The translations under genes were made by a program, and so were the position numbers. 64,000 nucleotides of DNA. It comes from Cervus elaphus. Its lineage: Eukaryota; Chordata; Mammalia; Artiodactyla; Cervidae. Of this stretch, positions 23,701 to 32,820 are shown in pieces (positions within the stretch are counted from its first letter, which is position 1; every line of letters starts with the position of its first letter). The notes under the pieces were generated by a model. That model was given only the letters and a program-made list of their open reading frames with translations. It ran no database searches and was not told the DNA's origin. The stretch is from contig NC_057823.1 of assembly GCF_910594005.1 (NCBI RefSeq), positions 93,792,015-93,856,014 on the forward strand, read 5' to 3'.

Positions 23701-24476
23701 AGGTTTTGGAAGCAGTTAAGTTTGGTTGGAGTGTAGTGACTGAGATAATCTAAAGAAATGCAGGCTGGTGGGAGAATTACAAACATGATTATAACGTGGC
23801 TAGCTTCTGCTTCTCAATCTAAAACTCTTTGAGAGATAAAAGGTCATCTCACACATTCAAAAATTTTCAAAAACGTCAAAGAGTGCAGGTGAGTTCAGTA
23901 TAACTTTCCCTAGGTTAAACGAAAGGTCTTGATCCACAAGCCAGTATCCTAATATACCCTTGACACAGATAAGTATATTTCCTGTTGGTCAATGAATGAA
24001 CATTGAATTAAGGTACTTTTTGCACTTATCTAGGCCAACAACAATCAAGTCTTCTTTTCCTCCAATGGCAGACCACAGAGAAATGTCTTAAATAAAATAC
24101 ATTCATTTGGTCTGACCAAATAATTTTGTGATATTATATCTTAACTCAGAATTCATTCAGACACAAAAACAGGTAAGGAGAATAAAAATAAATAATCACT
24201 TGGAATAACCAATTTATACTTAAAAATCATAACTCCTTCTTTAGCATATTCTCAACTTTAGTTCCTACCAAAATGATTAATGTTAAAAATAGGCAAATAC
24301 TTTACATTGTGTTAGAACCAAAGAGTTGTTAGTTTAGAACTGGTAAAACTTTCTGTCAAACTTGAGTATTTATAGACAGAATTTCTGATGTGCAAAACCA
24401 AATGCAATGTTTATCTTGCCAGGGAGACTAAGAATGAGAACAAAAACACATACAAATAAGGAAGTTAGAGACTTAC
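20701..24476. other. Unique intronic sequence upstream of the intron acceptor region
   Basis: I see no gene or clear interspersed repeat here. It contains a short AT/GT-rich low-complexity patch near 21960-22040 and an (AAT)6 run near 22973-22990. Confidence 0.5.
22973..22990 (+). repeat. (AAT)6 microsatellite
   Basis: A short perfect trinucleotide run. Confidence 0.8.
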
Positions 24477-24596
24477 TGTATCCCGTTGCCTGTTATCTTT
24501 CCCTGATATTATCAAGAAGTAGTTCCAAGTCAGTAGTAACAACAAAACCAGTGGTATCATGTAGAGCTCAAAGTTCCAGACAACAAAGAGAAAGAG
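24477..24596 (-). CDS. MCTP1: MCTP1 internal exon, first C-terminal membrane segment
   Basis: This is a 120-bp internal exon (40 codons, phase 0 at both ends) read on the minus strand. The acceptor is a pyrimidine-rich tract ending in CTCCTCCAG just right of 24596, and the donor is GATACA|GTAAGT at 24477/24476. The translation opens LFLFVV, runs through the hydrophobic core WNFELYMIPLVLLLLLTWNY and ends with the polar tail GKDNRQRDT. I recognise this as the first of the two C-terminal membrane segments of MCTP1, and the MCTP2 counterpart differs as I recall it. MCTP proteins carry several Ca2+-binding C2 domains followed by this membrane anchor, and are placed on ER, endosomal or vesicle membranes. 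The open frame continues past both splice sites by chance. The next coding piece is the acidic exon at 4847-4900, which joins in frame. The identification is from memory of the family, without a search. Confidence 0.93.
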
Positions 24597-25489
24597 CTGG
24601 AGGAGAGAGAAGGGCACAGAAAAAGATGAGTCAACTTTGAATTTCATTAAATGGACTCTCTTATCCATACTGCAATTCAAAAAACAAAACAAAAACAAAA
24701 ACACACAACTAAATTTGCAGAATTGAAAGATTTATCTTGAAAACAAAGCCTTGAGAACTTGTTAGGCCTTTTTCCTAAAAGGACAACTGACCCTTGGAAA
24801 GTCATGACGATTTTCACTTTGTTGAATTTCTCTGAAGGAAAACTGATATTATCACATTGTCAATGGGGCAATTTCAACTTTTATCCTCCAGTGAAATTAT
24901 TGTTAGACTGGCTGAAATAAAGTTTGAAAAAAAAAGTCAGCAAAATGAGCTTCACTACATTGCCAGAAATAAATGGTATATCTGCCTTAATGATATAGGA
25001 TAAATCACCATTTAATATCAGGGGCTTTTAAAAAAAATCTCACTTGGATAATACAATGTAACAAGTGTAATAGGCAGATGAAAATACCATATCTACACCA
25101 AGAGTCCTCAAGATTTCATGTAATGAATAAAAGCACTGCTCCCAACAAGTGTAAAAACATTCAGCCTTACCACAGAAATCAAACAGCTATTTTAAAAACG
25201 GAGTAATTTTGTCAAAGGGAAATTTTAAATGTCTACTTTAATTATCTTTTAAAACTACCTACTTATCTAAGTATGCAAATGGTTTTTAAAACTGTAAGAT
25301 TAGAGACTCACTTGGGCTGGCAGAAGAAACCATTCTATGAGCATCTGCATAGTGAAATAACCAGCAATGGATATAAAGTGTGACTCACACTAACTCTCAC
25401 TCCCCACCAGACTCTAATAACCCTGCACAGACCATCTAAATTCTCTGGGTCTGTGGCCCCTGCTGCCAAATTAAGGTAGTTTAAGTCAG

Positions 25490-25690
25490 ACGGTAGTTGA
25501 ATGCTAGATTCCACCCCTAAAGGTAACTAGTCCTCTAACCTCTGGCATGGTACGTCTCTTCCCTTTAGCTTCTTCTGTAACATGGGAATCCTAAGAGTGT
25601 CCCCCTGAGAGGTTGTGAGAATTAGCAGTTGAAATGTGTTTAAGGTTTAACACACTGTTTGGTACTCAGTAAGTGCTCAAAAAAAATGAC
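25490..25690 (+). mobile_element. MIR SINE
   Basis: CTAGATTCCACCCCTAAAGG, GGTACGTCTCTTCCC, TTCTTCTGTAACATGGGAAT, GAGAGGTTGTGAGAATTAGC and GGTACTCAGTAAGTGCTCAA match the MIR order. Confidence 0.65.
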
Positions 25691-25950
25691 TATGTAAACG
25701 ATATCAATATTCTACAAAACTGAGGAAACTAACATTTATCAACCGAGGCACTTAGGAAATACATATTCTAATACTAAAAGCTAGAAAGTGTCTGTCTGCT
25801 AAGATTTAGCTGAACCAGAGTATAACTGAGAATTTGAGCTGGCTGGTTGGGGTCATGCTGATATCTTGCATTTGACAGATCAGAAGAGCTAGGAGCAGTG
25901 CCCTAAAGAACCTTCGTATCAAGTACAGCAGCATGGGCTGTTTGCAGCTT

Positions 25951-26094
25951 TCTTTTTTATTTATTTATTTATTTATTTTCATTTATTTTTATTAGTTGGA
26001 GGCTAATTACTTTATAGCCCAGGTTGGATGCATGAAACAAGTGCTCAGGGCTGGTGCACTGGGAAGACCCAGAGGGATGGGATGGGGAGGGAGG
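25951..26094 (-). mobile_element. Short ruminant L1 insertion with inverted 5' part
   Basis: The left part (about 25951-26020) is the reversed L1 3' end: a T-rich tail, then TTAGTTGGAGGCTAATTACT. The right part (about 26021-26094) is in the opposite orientation and matches the L1_BT-type 3' UTR (GGGCTGGTGCACTGGGAAGA, GATGGGATGGGGAGGGAGG). The insert is flanked by a perfect 12-bp duplication, TGTTTGCAGCTT, at 25939-25950 and 26095-26106. In the element's own sense the target reads TTCTT/AAGC, typical of L1 endonuclease cleavage. Confidence 0.88.
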
Positions 26095-26324
26095 TGTTTG
26101 CAGCTTAAGAAACCTGGGAGAAGCCCACAGCCTGTTCAAACTGCAGAGAAAAGAAACCTGTACAGAGAGGCAGAGGGACCCTGGCCCATGGGCCAGAAGA
26201 CAGGTTCTGGGCCTTAGAAGGGCACTCTGCCTCAGTGTTTTCACTTCTCAACAGAGCTCTGTAGGCCTGATCACCATTACATCCCTTCTCTAATATTTTA
26301 AATGGCATTACTGTACCATCAGGG

Positions 26325-26338
26325 TTTTTTTTTTTTTT
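26325..26338 (+). repeat. T14 homopolymer
   Basis: An uninterrupted T run between ACCATCAGGG and AATGTGAC. Confidence 0.85.
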
Positions 26339-26784
26339 AATGTGACATTAAATTTTGAAGACTGTATCTTTCACTGTATTCTTTTATATTCATAACCCAC
26401 ATGGACACCAAAAAGCATAAATAATGGTTTAGTAACCCAAGAAATGAATTTTGGACAGAATTACTTCCTGAATAAGAAAAATCTCAAATATGTTAATGCA
26501 TGAAACATGAGCCATATCTTCTCTTTCACCAGGGAAGTATAAAGATTTCCAGAAAAGGAAAATATTCCCATTTAATTTTTGAAATATATGTAATATATTT
26601 AAAGATGACACAAATTATAACTGATGGCTATGATTATTCTATTAAAGTGTATCTTAAAAATGCACTTTATTCAGGAAGTGATTTAAGGCAAATTTGACAG
26701 ACATCAACACATATAAAAGAGAGAATTATTTTTGGCTAGGATTCGTATTAATTCTTTGCATATTTATTAGTAAAATTTAGACGA

Positions 26785-26866
26785 TCACTAAAATATAAGC
26801 TCTTTAAAGATAGGGACTTTTCCTTTTAGCTCATATTCTATCCGCAGAGCCTAGAATGGTGCTTTC
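26785..26866 (+). mobile_element. L2 3' region fragment
   Basis: TATAAGCTCTTTAAAGATAG, GGGACTTTTCC, then CCGCAGAGCCTAGAATGGTG matches the L2 3' pattern. It is cut at its right end by the L1 insertion starting at 26867. Confidence 0.6.
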
Positions 26867-27676
26867 CATTTATTTGTATCTTCAGTTTCTTTCATCAGTG
26901 CCTTGTAGTTTTTAGTGATAGGTATTTCACCTTAATTAAATTTATTACTAAGTATTTTATTCTTTTTGATGCACCTGTAATGGGATTGTCTTCTTAATTT
27001 CTGTCTCTGATCGTACACTGTTAGTGCATTGAACTGCAATACATTTTTATATGTTGACTTTGTGTCATGAAACTTTACTGAATTCATTTATTCTAACAAT
27101 TTTTTTTGAGGACTCTTTAGGGTTTTCTATATATAAAACCATGTCATACACAAATAGTGACAGTCTTACTTATTTCTTCTAATATGGATGACTTTTCTTT
27201 TTCTTGCTTAATTACTCTTGGTAGGACTTGCAACACTTAGTAAAATAAAACCAGCAAAGTGGGCATCCTAGTCTTGTTCCTGATCTTAGAGGAAAAAGAT
27301 TTCAGCTTTTCACTATTGAGTATGTTAGCTGTGGACTTATCATATATGGCTTTTATTATGTTGAGGTATGTTGCATCTACATTCACTTTGTTGAGAGTTC
27401 TTTTTATCATATGTGGATACTGAATTTTGTCAGATGCTTTTTTTGCATCTATTGAGATGATCATATGCATTTTAGCCTTTATTTTATTAATGTTTTATAT
27501 CCTGTTGGTTTATGGATACCGAAGCAGCCTCTGACCCCTGGAATAAATCCCACTTAATCATAGTACCTGATCTTTTTAATGTATTGTTGGATTCAGTTTG
27601 CTAATATTTTGTTGAGAATTTTTGCATCTGTGTTCATCAGGGAAACTGGCCTGTAATTTTCTCTTATTTTGGGAAA
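26867..27676 (-). mobile_element. L1 ORF2 reverse-transcriptase segment, inverted 5' part of the 27.7-29.2 kb L1
   Basis: On the minus strand the sequence encodes a decayed L1 ORF2 reverse-transcriptase region. At 27470-27237 the frame contains the recognisable order SIDAKKASDKIQ, TYLNIIKAIYDKSTANI and SEKLKSFSS. The segment meets a plus-strand L1 3' half at about 27677. It corresponds to an earlier part of ORF2 than the plus-strand half, as expected for a 5' inversion. Confidence 0.88.
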
Positions 27677-29245
27677 GGAAAGTTCCTTCAATAAATGTTG
27701 TTGGGAAAACTGAACAGCCACATGCAAAAGAATAAAACCAGACTATCTTATACCATATGCAAAAATTAACTCAAAACAAATTAAAGATTTGAATATTAAG
27801 GTCTATAACCATAAAACTCCTAGAAGAAAACATAGGCAGTAAGCTCCTTCACACTGAACTTAAGTATGATTTTTTTGGATGTGACTTCTAAAACAAAGGC
27901 AACAAAAGCAAAAATAAACATGTAGGACTACATCAAACTAAGAAGCCCAGCAAAGGAAACAACAAATCATCAGCAAAATGAAAAGCCAATCTACTGACTG
28001 GGAGAAAATATTTGTAAATTATTAATATACATTTGAGAAGGGGTTAATATTCAAAAATTCATACAACTCAATAGCCAAAAACCAAGCAAACTGATTAAAA
28101 AATGGGCAGAGGATCTGAATGGACATTTTTCCAAAGGAGACATACAGAGGGTCAACAGGCACACAAAAAGATGTTAATCATCAGGGAAATGCACATCAAA
28201 CCCATACTGAGATATCACCTCACATCTGTTAGAATGGTATTGTAAAAAAGGCAAGAAATACAAAATGTTGGTAAGAATGCAAAAAGGAATTCCTTATGCT
28301 CTGTTGGTGGGAATGCAAACTGGTAGAGCCACTGTGGAAAACAGTATGGAAGTTCCTCAAAAAATTCAAACACATCTACCATATGATTTAGTAATTCACT
28401 TCTGGGTATTTATGTGAAGAAAATGAAAATACTAACTCAAGAAGATATATGCACCCTCATGTTTATTGCAGCATTATTTACAACAGCCAAGATATGGAAA
28501 TAACCTAAGTGTTCATAAATGGATGAATGGATAAAGATGTTATGTATACAATAGAATACTATTCGACCATCAAAAGAATGGAATCCTGCCATTTGCAACA
28601 ACCAAGATGGACCCAGAGGGCGTTGTGCTAAGTGAATCATGTTAGTGAAATGAGTCAGATAGAGAAAGACAAACACCCTATGATCTCACATTTATGTGGC
28701 ATCTAAAGACAAATAGATGAAAAAAACAGGGACTTTGCTGGCAGTTCAGTGGTTAGGATTCTATGCTTTTACTGTAGGAAGCACAGGTCCAATCTCTGGT
28801 TGAAATACTAAGATTCTACATGCCCCGTGGCGCAGCCAAAAAAAAAGCGGGAGCGGGTGGGGGTGGACAAAGAATCCAGATGAACAAAAAAATAACAAAA
28901 AACACAGATCAGCAGTTGCCAAAAGTGGGGGAGCTGGGTGAAATGGGTTAAGGAGGTCAGAAGGTACAAAATTCCAGTTATAAAATGACAAGCCATGGGA
29001 ATATTGTGGACGGCATAGTGACTATAGTCATTAACACTGTAGTGCATATTTGAAAGTCACTAAAAGAATAAATGTTAAAAGTCCTCATCATAAAAAACAT
29101 ACAAACTTATAACTATGTATGGTGAAGGATGGTAACTAGATTTACTGTGGTGATCATTTCACAATATATACAAATATTGAATCATTATGTTGAACCCTTG
29201 ACAATAATATAACATTATAGGTCAATCAAACATCAATTTAAAAAA
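27677..29245 (+). mobile_element. L1 3' half (ORF2 end and 3' UTR)
   Basis: Clear L1 landmarks occur in order: AAACTGAACAGCCACATGCA, CCATAAAACTCCTAGAAGAA, AATGGGCAGAGGATCTGAAT, GGTGGGAATGCAAACTGGTA, TTTATTGCAGCATTATTTAC, then the 3' UTR with CATTATAGGTCAATCAAACA and an A-rich end. ORF2 is destroyed by many stops. A CHR-type SINE interrupts it at 28729-28846. Confidence 0.9.
28729..28846 (+). mobile_element. CHR-type tRNA-Glu SINE (short form)
   Basis: GGGACTTTGCTGGCAGTTCA, GTGGTTAGGATTCTATGC, CAGGTCCAATCTCTGG and CCCCGTGGCGCAGCC, then A9, follow the short cetartiodactyl CHR SINE. It is nested in the L1 3' UTR. Confidence 0.8.
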
Positions 29246-29274
29246 AGAGCATGAACGCAGATTAACAATAAAAC

Positions 29275-29345
29275 ATATTTATTGAACATCTATGTGCTAT
29301 ATAATACTAGGTGTTCAAAATTAGGATAATACACAGTCTCTGGAT
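29275..29345 (-). mobile_element. L2-like old LINE fragment
   Basis: ACATATTTATTGAACATCTA then TGTGCTATATAATACTAGGT resembles the reversed L2 3' pattern; short and weak. Confidence 0.4.
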
Positions 29346-29598
29346 TCATATTGCTAAGAATCAGTAAGAAAAAAGCAATTATTCTCTATAGTACTAGTGA
29401 TGATACTAATTCTTGTTAATGGTGATGATCCTCTAAGAAAGAGAACCCTCAAAACAAGAAGGGGCCTTTTAGCTTATTCTCTCCACACTGAAGCTGTTTT
29501 ATTTTTTTCTCCCTGGAGCCCACCTGCACTAAGATGGGATCCTTTCCTTTTTCCTATAAAAACCCAAACACTCCTAGATGGCTTTTCAATGTCTCATG

Positions 29599-29868
29599 CT
29601 GCTGCTGCTAAGTTACTTCAGTCGTGTTCGACTCTGTGCGACCCCATAGACGGCAGCCCACCAGGCTCCCTCGTCTCTGGGATTCTCCAGGCAAGAACAC
29701 TGGAGTGGGTTGCCATTTCCTTCTCCAATGCATGAAAGTGAAAAGTGAAAGGGAAGTCGCTCAGTCGTGTCTGACTCTTTGCGACCCCATGGACTGCAGC
29801 CTAGCAGGCTCCTCCGTCCATGGGATTTTCCAGGCAAGAGTACTGGAGTGGGCTGCCATTGCCTTCTC
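29599..29868 (-). mobile_element. Bov-A2 SINE (two Bov-A units)
   Basis: Two reversed Bov-A units lie head to tail, each with the TTCAGTCGTGT or CTCAGTCGTGT block, the GGGATTYTCCAGGCAAGA block and CTGGAGTGGG. They are separated by the GAAAGTGAAAAGTGAAAGGG spacer. A perfect 13-bp target-site duplication, TCAATGTCTCATG, lies at 29586-29598 and 29869-29881. Confidence 0.96.
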
Positions 29869-30184
29869 TCAATGTCTCATGAGGGCAGCAGAAAAAGAAA
29901 ACAGCTCAGAGAAACTTGGAGGCTAAGACAATGCAGGATCTGTCCTTGGTTCTGACAACTCTTTTTCATAGGTTTAGGTAAAAAAAAAAGGGAGAGAGAC
30001 ATAATGGACTAAAATGAGACCAAAGAATTAAAAAAAAAAAAATCACTGACACATCCTCAGAACATAAATATAAACCATAAAATGCCTAGGATTTTCCCAA
30101 CCCATATATCCAGAAACCCTTTATGCCTGCATGGGACATGGAAAGAGGATCTGGTGATTCTAGAATTTCTCCAGGTTAAGCTAG

Positions 30185-30374
30185 GGCTTCCCTGTTAGTT
30201 CAGTTGGTAAAGAATCCACCTGCAATGCAGGGAACCCTGGTTCAATCCCTGGGTTGGGAAGATCCCCTGACAAGGGAATGGCTACCCACTCCAGTATTCT
30301 GGCCTGGAGAATTCCATGGACTGTGTAGTCCACGGGGTCACAAAGAGTTGGACACGACTGAGCAACTTTCACTT
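30185..30374 (+). mobile_element. Bov-tA SINE with target-site duplication
   Basis: The full Bov-tA order runs from GGCTTCCCTGTTAGTTCAGT to GACACGACTGAGCAACTTTC. It is flanked by a 15-bp duplication with one mismatch (TCCAGGTTAAGCTAG at 30170-30184, TCCAGGTTAAACTAG at 30375-30389). Confidence 0.96.
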
Positions 30375-30389
30375 TCCAGGTTAAACTAG

Positions 30390-30884
30390 ACAATAAGGAC
30401 TTCTACACACCTGTAGAGTGTTTAATTTCCCTTGACTTCATCACTATATATGACATCTTTTCCTTATTTTTCTGCTCTTCGTCACAGTCTCCTTGACTTT
30501 TCCCCTCTCTCCTCCCAACACTTTTAATAAGGAAACATGGACTATCTATATTTAACTTTCATAAAATCCATGACTCCATTCCAAATAAGACAGCTAAGTC
30601 CTACATTTGTTTGCCTTGCTCATTAAAAACTAAAACTATTTCAAGAACTTGGTGGTTTTCTTTCTCAAATCACTAGATAGTTGTGATTTACAATTAAAAT
30701 TCTATATTACAAAATCTCCATGGGACATTAGTCAAATGGTACTAAGTACATAGAACCTTTTTCGTTAGAAAAAGGATATTGTGAGTTTTACACATTGTCT
30801 TGGGTAGTAGAAGCTCGTTGTTAATTTTCCCTGAACTGTCAGCCATAACCATGGGAATCCCTCAAAAAACTGCTGCAGTGTGGT
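30390..30884. other. Unique intronic sequence
   Basis: No gene or repeat recognised. Confidence 0.5.
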
Positions 30885-31098
30885 GGGTGAGAAAGAGCAC
30901 AGGTGTGCAAATTAGGCCCATGTTTGTATCCAACTTCACTAGTCCTTAACTATGTGACTTTAGGCTAGTCACTAGAATAATCCTAGTTTTAGCTTCTGAA
31001 AAATGGAAACTACACTATTTACAGATTTGAGATGGAATTAGCCTAGTGCTTACACCTATAAGATGCTCAATAGGCATTAGTTATTATTACAAGCAATA
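30885..31098 (+). mobile_element. MIR SINE
   Basis: AGAGCACAGGTGTGCAAATT, CCTTAACTATGTGACTTTAG, GCTTCTGAAAAATGGAAACT and AGATGCTCAATAGGCATTAG cover most of a MIR. Confidence 0.7.
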
Positions 31099-31774
31099 TT
31101 ATTATATTGGCTCATAACACATGTAACATTTTTGGCACTCTTGTAGCTTATCACTGTTCCTATACCACTTTAGCATCCATAGAATGGATTCAAGCAAAAG
31201 AGCTATGTTCAGAAAGCTATGTCAACTATAATGGAAGAGATGATGAAGTGAGTGCCATTTTCAGTATTTTTATATGTAACTTATAGTGATTAGATGCAGT
31301 GATGACCCCAATTTGTTGAAGTCTCCCTGTATTCAGGCCTTTTGAAATCCTCTCCCATGATGACACTGAGATTAGACATAGGGCTCGTTTTGGCCAAGGG
31401 AAGAGTTGTAAAAATGCTGAACAGAGGCTTAAAAAGTACTTGCTCACTGGGTTTTCCCCTCTGCTGTCTTCAAACCCTGAGCCCCCATGTCAAGAAGCAC
31501 AGGCTAGTCTGCTGAATGAGAGACACGTGATGCAGTTGTTTCCATCGCCCCAGGATCCAGAAGTATCTAGAAGCAGAACTGCCTAACTGATCAGAAGCTG
31601 ACCAGAGATACATAAGTGAGCCCAGAGGAGAACGAAATCAATATTCAGCTGAGCCTGATCCCGCTTGTTCACCTACAGAACCATCGCTAAATGAATGGCT
31701 GTTCCTTTACGCTACCAATGGCGTGGTTATATAGCAAATGTTAACTGATGTATATTCTCTCCATGGAGACAGTG
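31099..31774. other. Unique intronic sequence
   Basis: No gene or repeat recognised. Confidence 0.5.
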
Positions 31775-31990
31775 TGATATAATAAAACATGGTCTGAACC
31801 AGGAGCCTGAAGAAGTGGTTTTACATCCAGTTCTGCTATTTGATCATCATAAGACCTTGGGCAGGTCGGTTTTTCTCTTTTATTTTAGTCTATCATCTAT
31901 AAAATGAAGATGGTAATACCTATTTCACAAGTTGCCTGTGGGCAACAAGTGATGTAACACATGTACAAATACTTATTACAAAGTAGTGTA
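31775..31990 (+). mobile_element. MIR SINE
   Basis: TGGTCTGAACCAGGAGCCTG, TTACATCCAGTTCTGCTATT, AGACCTTGGGCAGGTCGG, CTATAAAATGAAGATGGTAA and ATACCTATTTCACAAGTTGC follow a nearly complete MIR. Confidence 0.72.
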
Positions 31991-32679
31991 TTAATGTATG
32001 TACTATCAATTTATGCTTTTCATATTTAAAATTATTTCTGAAAAATTACAGTGACTTTATAAAATAATACTCCAAGATAAGTCAACCTGATAATTGTTCT
32101 CTGAGCAGTTATAGAAGATGGGTGGTGTTTCTAAGACAGATTTCTGTGTGGCCTGGAAAGAAAGAGTTTGCTGGAAGGAAGTCATAAGTATTAAACTTAA
32201 AAGTGGTTGCAGTGAAATTTTTTTTACTCGTAATCAGAGCAAGAAAAATCTAGATCTTTATGGAGACTCACTAGTGCTGGTAAATGATATTAGCACACAT
32301 TATAGAAGTTTTGAATTGAAAAAATTAAGTTTTTAAATGTTAACAATTTTTTAACAACCTCATGCCCTTAGACATAAAAGTATCTTGTTCTGAACAATCA
32401 ATTTTATGAATGTCAATTCCTGTCCACAAATTTTTTGCTTTTACATCTAACTCGGTGTTATCTTGCCTATGATTTTTATCACTAACTTCACAAAATACAA
32501 TCCTACAATATCTATTTGGGCCAGGCTTTAAGAGCAACCTACATTTTAATTGGTAAGTATTCTGAATGGCTCTTTTGAAAATCTGAAAGGTAAATGACAT
32601 AATTTGTCCTAACAAGGATCATATCACACTGCATAAAGTGAACTTTAGAGGGAAAGTCCCACATGGCAGGCCTGGAAGG
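31991..32679. other. Unique AT-rich intronic sequence
   Basis: No gene or repeat recognised. The open frames at 32118-32336 (+) and 32340-32615 (-) do not resemble known proteins. Confidence 0.5.
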
Positions 32680-32820
32680 CTGAGACTATTTTCATTTTAC
32701 AAAGGAGAAAACTGAGGACGAGGAGGTTGAGACTTGTCCAAGGACATCCTCTACTGAGTGGCAGAGCCAGCTGACGCCCAATCCAGTGTGATTTTCCCAC
32801 AAGGCTCTGCTGCCTCTAAG
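32680..32820 (-). mobile_element. MIR SINE
   Basis: TTTTCATTTTACAAAGGAGA, AAACTGAGGACGAGGAGG, CTTGTCCAAGGACATCC and GTGGCAGAGCCAGCTGACG are the reversed MIR core. Confidence 0.7.

Larger units (their letters stand above)
4901..24476 (-). other. MCTP1: MCTP1 intron between the two exons
   Basis: A GT-AG intron of about 19.6 kb separates the membrane-segment exon from the acidic-linker exon. It holds MIR, L2, old L1, BovB and Bov-tA copies, a GC-rich island at about 16.9-17.75 kb and long unique AT-rich stretches. I saw no other exon with MCTP1-like sequence in it. Confidence 0.85.

Noticed and set aside
27237..27470. Minus-strand open frame with reverse-transcriptase-like sequence
   Set aside because: It is part of a decayed L1 ORF2 within an inverted L1 insertion, not an independent gene.
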